From assembly GCA_017507285.1 (NCBI GenBank), contig JAFWBF010000057.1:1-20221 (forward strand): a stretch of 20,221 nt of DNA, given 5' to 3'. Each line of letters opens with the position of its first letter. The first letter of the stretch is position 1. This document shows, piece after piece, positions 13,830 to 20,221 of the stretch. The stretch is from Bacteroidales bacterium. GTDB taxonomy: Bacteria > Bacteroidota > Bacteroidia > Bacteroidales > P3. Position numbers and translations under genes: made by a program. The notes below the pieces were generated by a model. The model was not told the origin of the DNA. It did no database searches and saw only the letters and a program-made list of their open reading frames with translations.

Positions 13830-16535
13830 ATGGAAACTGAATTAATTTTAGATTTTGGAGAAAAAAAAAGTTCTTCTATACCAAAAAATAAAAATAGCAA
13901 ATCGGGAGGCGATAAAGATGCAATAAACCCGATAAACAAACAAGTACAAAAAACAAAACGGAGAACTGTCAATACGGGAATAACGATGAAAGAAGAAATG
14001 AATTCAAACAATCATTTGGAGTATAATCCAAAAGAAATTATGGAGGCAAGCACAGCATATTTTGGCAACGATGAATTGGCTGCCAACGTGTGGATGAACA
14101 AATATGCTTTGCGTGATGGCGATAAGATATTCGAGTTGACCCCCGACCAAATGCATATACGTTTGGCGTCGGAATTTGCTCGTATCGAAAATAACTATCC
14201 CAACCCCATGAGCAAGGAAGAAATCTACGAACTTCTTAAGGATTTCCGTTATATAATACCACAAGGTAGTCCAATGTCGGGCATTGGCAACGACTTTCAA
14301 ATTGTATCATTATCCAACTGTTTTGTTATTGGCAACTCGGGTGCAGCAGACTCTTATGGAGGGATACTCAAAGTAGATCAAGAACAAGTGCAACTGATGA
14401 AACGCAGAGGTGGCGTTGGCCATGATCTTTCACATATTCGCCCCGAAGGTTCTCCCGTAAAAAATAGTGCCCTCACATCAACAGGTATAGTTCCTTTTAT
14501 GGAACGCTATTCCAACACTACTCGCGAAGTAGCACAAGGAGGCCGACGTGGCGCACTGATGCTTAGTATATCCATAAAACACCCCGACTCGGAAAAATTT
14601 ATCGATGCAAAACTCGAACAAGGCAAAATTACAGGTGCCAACATCTCGGTAAAGATAAGCGACGAATTTATGAGATGTGTTGTTGAAAACAAACCATTTG
14701 TACAACAATACCCTATTGATTCTGAAAATCCAACAGTTGTAAAAGAAATAGATGCTCGCTCGTTGTGGAACAAAATCATAGAAAACGCTTGGAGTTCGGC
14801 CGAACCGGGTGTACTGTTTTGGGATACAATAGCTCGCGAATCAATTCCGGATTGCTATAGCGACTTTGGGTTCAAAACAGTATCCACCAACCCTTGTGGC
14901 GAAATACCCTTGTGTCCATACGACAGTTGTCGATTATTAGCCATCAACCTATACAGCTATGTAAAAAATCCTTTCACAACTAAGGCTTCTTTCGATTTTG
15001 ACTTATTCTGCGAACATGTAATAAAAGGTCAACGTTTGATGGACGACCTTATAGACCTCGAGTTGGAAAAAATTGAAAAAATTATCGAAAAGATCGAGAA
15101 CGATCCCGAGGAAGATGAAATAAAATCTGTAGAACGCAACCTATGGTTGAACATAAAGATGAAATGTTTGGAAGGCCGTCGTACCGGATTTGGCATCACC
15201 GCCGAAGGCGATATGTTGGCAGCATTAGGTTTGCGTTATGGTTCAGACAAAGCCATCGACTTTTCGGTATCTGTACATAAAGCCCTTGCAGTGGCCGCAT
15301 ACACATCATCTGTAACCATGGCCAAGGAACGAGGAGCATTCCCTATCTACGACGCCGAACGTGAAATAAATAATCCTTTTGTAAAACGTTTGGCCGAAGC
15401 TGACCCAAAATTATACAAAGAAATGTCGAAGCATGGTCGTAGAAACATTGCATTACTTACAATAGCTCCAACAGGAACAGTAAGTATATGTACACAAACC
15501 ACATCGGGTATAGAGCCGGTATTCATGGTGTCGTACAAACGTCGCAAAAAGATAAACCCCAACGACAAAGACAGTTCTTCAAGAAAAGTGGTACAAGATT
15601 CTAACGGTGATTACTTTGAAGAATTCAATGTATTACATCCGAAATTCATCAATTGGCTACAAGTATCCAACTACAATGTAGATGAAGTAATGCAGATGAA
15701 CGATAAAGACTTGCAGGAAATCATCAACAAATCACCATACTACTTAGCTACATCGCAAGACATAGATTGGGTAAACAAAGTGCGCATGCAGGGTGCTATC
15801 CAAAAGTGGGTAGATCACTCCATAAGCGTAACCGTAAACATACCTAAGGAAACAACCAAAGAGATGGTAAGCACCATCTACCAAACGGCATGGGAAAGTG
15901 GTTGTAAAGGTTGTACCATCTACCGTGATGGTTCGCGCGATGGTGTACTTATCTCCAACAACGACTCGAAGAAAACATCCGAATCGTCGTTCCGCGAAAC
16001 AACAGCACCCAAGAGACCCAAGAAATTGGAAGCCGATATAGTTCGTTTCCAAAACGACAAAGAAAGCTGGATTGCCGTTGTAGGTATATACCAAGGTCAT
16101 CCCTATGAGATATTTACCGGTAAGGCAGAAAGTTTCCTATTGCCCAATTGGGTAGAGAAAGGTTGGGTTATACGTGTAAAAGAAGATAACAAAGCTCGCT
16201 ACGACTTCCAATTCTTAGACAAAGACGGATACAAAGTTACCATTGAAGGACTTTCTAGATTGTTCAACAAGGAATTTTGGAACTACGCCAAGTTAATTTC
16301 CGGTATATTACGCCACGGTATGCCTCTACCAAACGTTGTGGATCTTGTAAGCAAACTTAACTTTGACATAGATAGTATTACCACATGGAAAAACGGTGTG
16401 GCACGAGCCCTTAAACGTTATATAACCGATGGTACCGAAACGGGCGAAGTATGCCCCGAATGTGGTGGCAAAATTATATACACCGGTGGTTGCAAGGAAT
16501 GTAGCAATAAGTGTGGATGGTCGAAATGCAGTTAA
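13830..16535 (+). CDS. nrdJ: Adenosylcobalamin-dependent (class II) ribonucleotide reductase
   Basis: From the ATG at 13830 the protein has 901 residues; an in-frame TTG at 13806 is less likely. Residues 1-60 are a Lys/Asn-rich extension of low complexity. The catalytic core holds C164 in SLSNCFV, NPCGE (354-358) with the thiyl cysteine C356, and C367, the expected partner of C164 (spaced 11 from C356 as in other class II enzymes). IAPTGTVS (546-553) follows. The C terminus has three CxxC-like pairs (CPECGG at 875, CKEC at 888, CGWSKC at 895) for zinc or redox relay. It makes deoxyribonucleotides from ribonucleotides with B12 and needs no oxygen, which suits an anaerobe. A terminator follows, so it is not tightly coupled to the transporter gene. 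Confidence 0.95.
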   Translation: METELILDFGEKKSSSIPKNKNSKSGGDKDAINPINKQVQKTKRRTVNTGITMKEEMNSNNHLEYNPKEIMEASTAYFGNDELAANVWMNKYALRDGDKIFELTPDQMHIRLASEFARIENNYPNPMSKEEIYELLKDFRYIIPQGSPMSGIGNDFQIVSLSNCFVIGNSGAADSYGGILKVDQEQVQLMKRRGGVGHDLSHIRPEGSPVKNSALTSTGIVPFMERYSNTTREVAQGGRRGALMLSISIKHPDSEKFIDAKLEQGKITGANISVKISDEFMRCVVENKPFVQQYPIDSENPTVVKEIDARSLWNKIIENAWSSAEPGVLFWDTIARESIPDCYSDFGFKTVSTNPCGEIPLCPYDSCRLLAINLYSYVKNPFTTKASFDFDLFCEHVIKGQRLMDDLIDLELEKIEKIIEKIENDPEEDEIKSVERNLWLNIKMKCLEGRRTGFGITAEGDMLAALGLRYGSDKAIDFSVSVHKALAVAAYTSSVTMAKERGAFPIYDAEREINNPFVKRLAEADPKLYKEMSKHGRRNIALLTIAPTGTVSICTQTTSGIEPVFMVSYKRRKKINPNDKDSSSRKVVQDSNGDYFEEFNVLHPKFINWLQVSNYNVDEVMQMNDKDLQEIINKSPYYLATSQDIDWVNKVRMQGAIQKWVDHSISVTVNIPKETTKEMVSTIYQTAWESGCKGCTIYRDGSRDGVLISNNDSKKTSESSFRETTAPKRPKKLEADIVRFQNDKESWIAVVGIYQGHPYEIFTGKAESFLLPNWVEKGWVIRVKEDNKARYDFQFLDKDGYKVTIEGLSRLFNKEFWNYAKLISGILRHGMPLPNVVDLVSKLNFDIDSITTWKNGVARALKRYITDGTETGEVCPECGGKIIYTGGCKECSNKCGWSKCS

Positions 16536-16559
16536 TTCTACAATAATACAATAACATTC

Positions 16560-16598
16560 TAAACTCTTTAGAGTATTTATACACTAAAGAGTTTTTTT
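16560..16598 (+). terminator. Rho-independent terminator of nrdJ
   Basis: AACTCTTTA (16562-16570) pairs with TAAAGAGTT (16585-16593), a 9-bp stem with a 14-nt loop, followed by a run of T to 16598. It lies about 25 nt after the stop. Confidence 0.92.
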
Positions 16599-16645
16599 GT
16601 TGACAAATAATTAATCTTTTATATAGAAACTTTGTTTTATCGAGT

Positions 16646-17839
16646 ATGAAAAACAGAAAAAAGAAAATCGGACTCTTGCCATTTATCCTGATAGCAATCG
16701 TATTGGGTATATGCTGTGGATTATTTTTCCCTGGATGGTTGGCACAAATATTTGTAACATTCAACGGTTTGTTCAGCCAATTTTTGAACTTTGTGATACC
16801 TTTGCTGATATTCGGATTGGTTGCTCCTGCCATTGCAAACATAGGTTCTAAAGCAGGCAAGATGTTGCTTATTACCGTTGGCATAGCCTATGGTGCCACC
16901 ATCCTATCGGGTTTTTATGCCTATGCCATCGCCGATGGCTTTTTCCCACTGATGATAGAGCAATATAATTTCGATTCCGGCACCGACAATCCCAACGCTC
17001 TTTCACCATTCTTCACCATAGAGATAACTCCTATTATGGGAGTAATGACTGCCCTGGTATTCTCGTTTATGGTAGGTTTGGCTGTAGCAAGCCAACCCAA
17101 CTCGACGCTTAAGAAGGTACTTGACGACTTCCAATTAGTGATAACAAAGGTAATAGAAAAAGTAATCATCCCCCTACTCCCATTGTATATATTCGGCATA
17201 TTTATGGATATGAGTTTCAATGGAACTGTATTTCACATCCTATCAGTATTTGCCAAGATTATACTTATAATATTTGCGGCACATATCCTTCTGCTTATAC
17301 TACAGTATTGTATAGCCGGAATAATTACACGAAAGAATCCTTTTAAATGCCTGACCACTATGCTACCGGCATATTTTACTGCCTTGGGCACACAGTCTAG
17401 TGCAGCCACCATACCGGTATCGTTGGCTCAAACGCTAAAGAACGGTGTACGCAAAGAAGTAGCCGAGTTTGTAATTCCGCTATGTGCCACCATCCACCTG
17501 TCGGGATCCACTATGAAGATTGTGATGTGTGCCATAGCCCTTATGCTTGTACAAGGTCAAACCTACGACTTTGGAATGTATGCCGGCTTTATATGTATGC
17601 TGGGTGTAACCATGGTAGCTGCTCCCGGAGTACCTGGTGGTGCCATAATGGCAGCATTGGCAGTACTACAATCAATACTGGGGTTCGACGAAAGTATGCA
17701 GGCTCTTATGATAGCTCTTTACATTGCTATGGATAGCTTTGGAACAGCATGCAACATCACCGGCGATGGTGCAATAGCTCTTATAATGAATAAGATTACA
17801 GGAAAAAAAGAAATTACAACAAATGAACAACAACTATAG
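16646..17839 (+). CDS. Dicarboxylate/amino acid:cation symporter (DAACS) family, divergent binding site
   Basis: The 397-residue protein has the length, hydrophobic spans and hairpin motifs of the GltP/SDF family. HP1 carries TALGTQSSAATIPVS (246-260) with the SSAA tip. HP2 is PGVPGGAIM (327-335), and span 8 reads DSFGTACNITGDG (363-375). Family members move amino or organic acids with Na+ or H+ through the inner membrane. Two core positions are unusual: the NMDGT motif of span 7 is replaced by HLSGS (284-288), and the arginine that binds the acidic side chain of Asp/Glu in GltPh is G366. Substrate is thus probably not aspartate or glutamate. It starts at the ATG at 16646, and sppA follows 43 bp after the stop without a terminator, so the two are likely cotranscribed. 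Confidence 0.9.
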   Translation: MKNRKKKIGLLPFILIAIVLGICCGLFFPGWLAQIFVTFNGLFSQFLNFVIPLLIFGLVAPAIANIGSKAGKMLLITVGIAYGATILSGFYAYAIADGFFPLMIEQYNFDSGTDNPNALSPFFTIEITPIMGVMTALVFSFMVGLAVASQPNSTLKKVLDDFQLVITKVIEKVIIPLLPLYIFGIFMDMSFNGTVFHILSVFAKIILIIFAAHILLLILQYCIAGIITRKNPFKCLTTMLPAYFTALGTQSSAATIPVSLAQTLKNGVRKEVAEFVIPLCATIHLSGSTMKIVMCAIALMLVQGQTYDFGMYAGFICMLGVTMVAAPGVPGGAIMAALAVLQSILGFDESMQALMIALYIAMDSFGTACNITGDGAIALIMNKITGKKEITTNEQQL

Positions 17840-17882
17840 CATTAAAAATAAATTTATTCACACAACGTAATAACAATAAGAG

Positions 17883-19652
17883 ATGAAAGACTTTTTTAAA
17901 ATGATGTTTGCCTCATGCTTGGGCAGTTTGATAGTTTTTGGAATATGCACCTTCTTGGTGATTTCGCTCCTTGTAGGCTCCATAGCCACCATTATCTCTT
18001 CGGCAGAAAGCAATACCACAACCACAATGGTAAAACCAAACTCTGTATTAAAACTAGAATTGACCAAAAGCATTTACGAACGCACGCCCTCCGAACTCAA
18101 CTCGTATCTCGAAAATAATCAGGTGATAGGTGCCGACATGGTGCTGAAAGCAATACGTATGGCTCAAACCGACGATAAGATAAGCGGCATGTACATTAAA
18201 ACATCCGAGATGTACAACGGCGGTTGGGCACTGACCGAAGAAATTCGTAACGCTATTGTCGATTTTAAACAAAGCGGAAAATTTGTTTATGCCTATAGCG
18301 ACGTATACAGCCAAAAGGCATACTACCTTTCGAGCGTGGCCGATTCGATATTCGTAAATCCTTCGGGAATAATAGATTTCAAAGGGATAGGTGCCGAAAC
18401 TGTATTCATAAAAGATATGTTGGACAAACTAAATGTAGATGTAGAACTTATACGCCCACGCAACAATTCATTTAAAAGTGCAGGCGAAATGTACACCATG
18501 AACCACATGAGCGAAGCCAACAAGAAACAAATACGCTCCTACATCAATAATATATGGCAACATGTATCGGGCGATATAGCCGCAACACGAAACATACCGC
18601 TAGATAAACTAAACAACATTGCCAACAACCTTTCGGCATACCTACCCACCGATGCAGTAGCCAATGGACTTATCGACAAAACAGCTTTCGAACATGATGT
18701 GCTGGTATCCATAGCTAAAAACCTAGATAGAGATGAGCCCGACGAAATCAACTTTGTAAAAGTAAAAAGCTACGCAGAATCGAACATTACACCCGAAAGC
18801 AAAAATAAGATAGCTGTAATATACGCCCAAGGTGATGTACTACACGGCAGAGGCTCTGACATAAACGTATATTCGTCCAATATAACCCAAGCACTCGACC
18901 AAGCTGCCGACAACGACAAGGTGAAAGCAATAGTACTGAGGGTAAACTCGCCCGGTGGTGCCGTTATAGCATCCGAAATGATGACCAATGCCGTAATGCG
19001 TGCCAAAGAAAAGAAACCTATAGTGGTATCAATGAGTGATATGGCAGCCTCGGCAGGATACGAAATATCGTGCAATGCAACCAAGATTGTGGCAATGCCC
19101 ACCACTATCACAGGCTCGATAGGTGTATTTGGAATGTATCCACAAGTAGGACGTATGCTAAAAAACAAACTAGGAATAACCACCGACACGGTACTTACCA
19201 ACCGAAATGCTGCCGCAATGTCTATAACCCGACCGCTATCGGCCGAATCGCACAATATGCTTGTACGCAACGTTGAAGACTTCTACAAAACATTCTGTAT
19301 GAGAGTAGCCAGAGGAAGAAACCTAAGTGTGGAATACGTCGACAGCATAGCACGTGGACGTGTTTGGACCGGAACTCAAGCCAAAGAACTTGGACTGGTA
19401 GACGAACTTGGAGGTATGGATGTGGCACTGCGTATAGCAGCACAAGAAGCCGGAATAACCAACTACAGTATAGTGGCATATCCAAAACAAAAAGATGCAG
19501 TAACCGAACTCATGGAAATGTTTGGCGAAGAAATGGCAGAAAAAACACTACCAATAGAAAATTCCAACGTAGTAAAGTACTATAAACAAATAGAACAATT
19601 AAGCAATATGGAACCATTGCAGGCTCGACTACCATACTTTATTGAACTCTAA
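17883..19652 (+). CDS. sppA: Signal peptide peptidase SppA, long (67K) type
   Basis: The 589-residue protein has an N-terminal membrane anchor (about 10-40) and two repeated ClpP-like halves, as in E. coli SppA. The catalytic pair is intact: K198 in the N-terminal half (NSFKSAGEMYT) and S390 in the C-terminal half (DMAASAGYEISC). TITGSIGVFG and GRVWTGTQAKELGLVDELGG are family marks. It acts on the outer face of the inner membrane and degrades signal peptides left after protein export. It lies just behind the transporter gene. In many Bacteroidales sppA is followed by lpxK; here a hairpin, a C-rich stretch and a repeat array follow, so the usual order is broken. Confidence 0.95.
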   Translation: MKDFFKMMFASCLGSLIVFGICTFLVISLLVGSIATIISSAESNTTTTMVKPNSVLKLELTKSIYERTPSELNSYLENNQVIGADMVLKAIRMAQTDDKISGMYIKTSEMYNGGWALTEEIRNAIVDFKQSGKFVYAYSDVYSQKAYYLSSVADSIFVNPSGIIDFKGIGAETVFIKDMLDKLNVDVELIRPRNNSFKSAGEMYTMNHMSEANKKQIRSYINNIWQHVSGDIAATRNIPLDKLNNIANNLSAYLPTDAVANGLIDKTAFEHDVLVSIAKNLDRDEPDEINFVKVKSYAESNITPESKNKIAVIYAQGDVLHGRGSDINVYSSNITQALDQAADNDKVKAIVLRVNSPGGAVIASEMMTNAVMRAKEKKPIVVSMSDMAASAGYEISCNATKIVAMPTTITGSIGVFGMYPQVGRMLKNKLGITTDTVLTNRNAAAMSITRPLSAESHNMLVRNVEDFYKTFCMRVARGRNLSVEYVDSIARGRVWTGTQAKELGLVDELGGMDVALRIAAQEAGITNYSIVAYPKQKDAVTELMEMFGEEMAEKTLPIENSNVVKYYKQIEQLSNMEPLQARLPYFIEL

Positions 19653-19734
19653 CGCAATACCATGCCGATGGCATACAACCTCGGTAATAAATAGAAAACA
19701 TCAAGCTAACTAGTTACAAACACTATACCTCACC

Positions 19735-19765
19735 AAGCCCAACCCTACGTCATAGGGTTGGGCTT
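19735..19765 (+). terminator. Terminator-like hairpin after sppA
   Basis: AAGCCCAACCCT (19735-19746) pairs perfectly with the arm 19754-19765 (12 bp, 7-nt loop). The following sequence is only mildly T-rich (TGACTTTATG), so it is a strong hairpin with a weak T-tract. Confidence 0.7.
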
Positions 19766-19981
19766 TGACTTTATGCAAAAGAACAAACCTACAGATCCCT
19801 CTCCCCAATCACACACCCTACTACCACCCAACCAATACCTACAAATAACCAATACCTCACTAGCAATATAGCTTACAGCCACTTGCAATTTTACCCACAG
19901 CCACCCAAAACTTTCAAAAAACCTACCGCAAATTTCGCTTACACCTACATCTAAAGCGTATTACCACTACCACAAAATCAA
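19766..19981 (+). other. C-rich, G-poor gap; possible Rho-dependent termination region
   Basis: No gene is visible. From 19795 to 19862 there are 68 bases without a single G and with 31 C, and the next 110 bases stay C-rich. AACCAATACCT occurs twice (around 19830 and 19848). Such C-rich, G-poor RNA downstream of a gene is the classic form of a Rho loading site, here behind sppA. Inference only. Confidence 0.45.
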
Positions 19982-20107
19982 AAATTATACCATGATTTTT
20001 ACAAACCATACCACGATTTCTTTAAATCAAACTATGATTTCTATAAATCAAACCATGATTTAAAGAAACCAAATCATGATTTGATAAAATCATAGTTTGG
20101 TTTTGAA
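19982..20107. repeat. 21-bp tandem array ending in an inverted unit (array D)
   Basis: Five units start at 19982, 20003, 20024, 20045 and 20066, exactly 21 bp apart. Each holds AAAyCA-like sequence, then yATGATTT or CACGATTT; units 3 and 4 contain the dyad AAATCA-N5-TGATTT. The sixth unit (20087-20107) is inverted. Its first 17 bp pair with 20066-20082 at 15 of 17 positions across the 4-nt loop GATA. TTTTGA follows at 20101-20106, as in arrays A and C. Confidence 0.88.
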
Positions 20108-20142
20108 TTTCGCTGTGGGAGTGGATAATAAAACCGGTAGGT

Positions 20143-20221
20143 ATGCGAGAAAAATACCACAGGGATGAAAAACTTCCTCAGGGCTATCGACTCAAAAACC
20201 TGCCCGCATTTGCTACCGATA
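20143..20221 (+). CDS. Possible start of a further gene, cut by the window edge
   Basis: An open frame begins at the ATG at 20143 and is still open at the last base (26 codons, starting MREKYHRDEKLPQGYR). I do not recognise it. The frame has no stop from 20107 onward, so the start is uncertain. It lies downstream of array D in the same relation as the 2363-2905 gene to array A, though about 40 nt further away. Confidence 0.4.
   Translation, partial: MREKYHRDEKLPQGYRLKNLPAFATD

Noticed and set aside
19982..20107. CRISPR array
   Set aside because: The units follow each other without unique spacers, are only 21 bp long, and no cas gene is near.

Overview
The window looks like chromosomal DNA from a member of the Bacteroidota, most likely order Bacteroidales. 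The reasons are the promoters of the Bacteroidetes type (TTTG about 20 nt before TAnnTTTG), the lack of Shine-Dalgarno sites, AT-rich DNA with GC-richer genes, an HU-HIG type histone-like protein, a LytTR regulator with four membrane spans, a class II NrdJ reductase with a cysteine-rich tail, a secreted GH29 fucosidase, and a lipoprotein with an acidic stretch after its lipid cysteine. I cannot name a genus.

Layout. Positions 1-2240 hold the 3' end of a SulP/STAS anion transporter and a branched-chain aminotransferase (ilvE), both on +. Positions 2241-4206 form an accessory-looking stretch on -: an unrecognised 180-residue ORF whose start codon lies inside a 22-bp repeat array, then an HU-HIG protein with a Gly/Ser tail. 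An AMP-binding long-chain acyl-CoA ligase (4207-5979, -) diverges from a membrane-anchored LytTR regulator (6234-7100, +). Next on - come a GH29 fucosidase with a PA14 insert and a class III aminotransferase only 10 bp apart (one operon), followed by an MltD-type lytic transglycosylase with two LysM domains. From 12449 everything reads +: a small lipoprotein with a textbook promoter, a 560-bp gap, nrdJ, a divergent DAACS-family transporter, and sppA. The window ends in a G-free, C-rich stretch, a 21-bp repeat array and the start of a possible further gene.

The genes are mostly housekeeping or cell-envelope functions and do not form one pathway. The most interesting signal is intergenic: arrays of 20-22 bp repeats at 2902-3084, 6073-6132, 7169-7256 and 19982-20107. 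Three of them share one plan: directly repeated units (clear in the first and last, partly decayed in the 7169-7256 array), then one inverted unit that makes a hairpin, then TTTTGA. In two of them TTTTGATG runs into an ATG and the flanking sequence is conserved (39 of 50 positions, ungapped). This looks like a family of regulatory or mobile repeat units. I do not recognise it as a described element.

Several gene starts were moved from upstream TTG or GTG codons to a later ATG because the upstream codon lies in a promoter box or a repeat; each case is explained in its entry.
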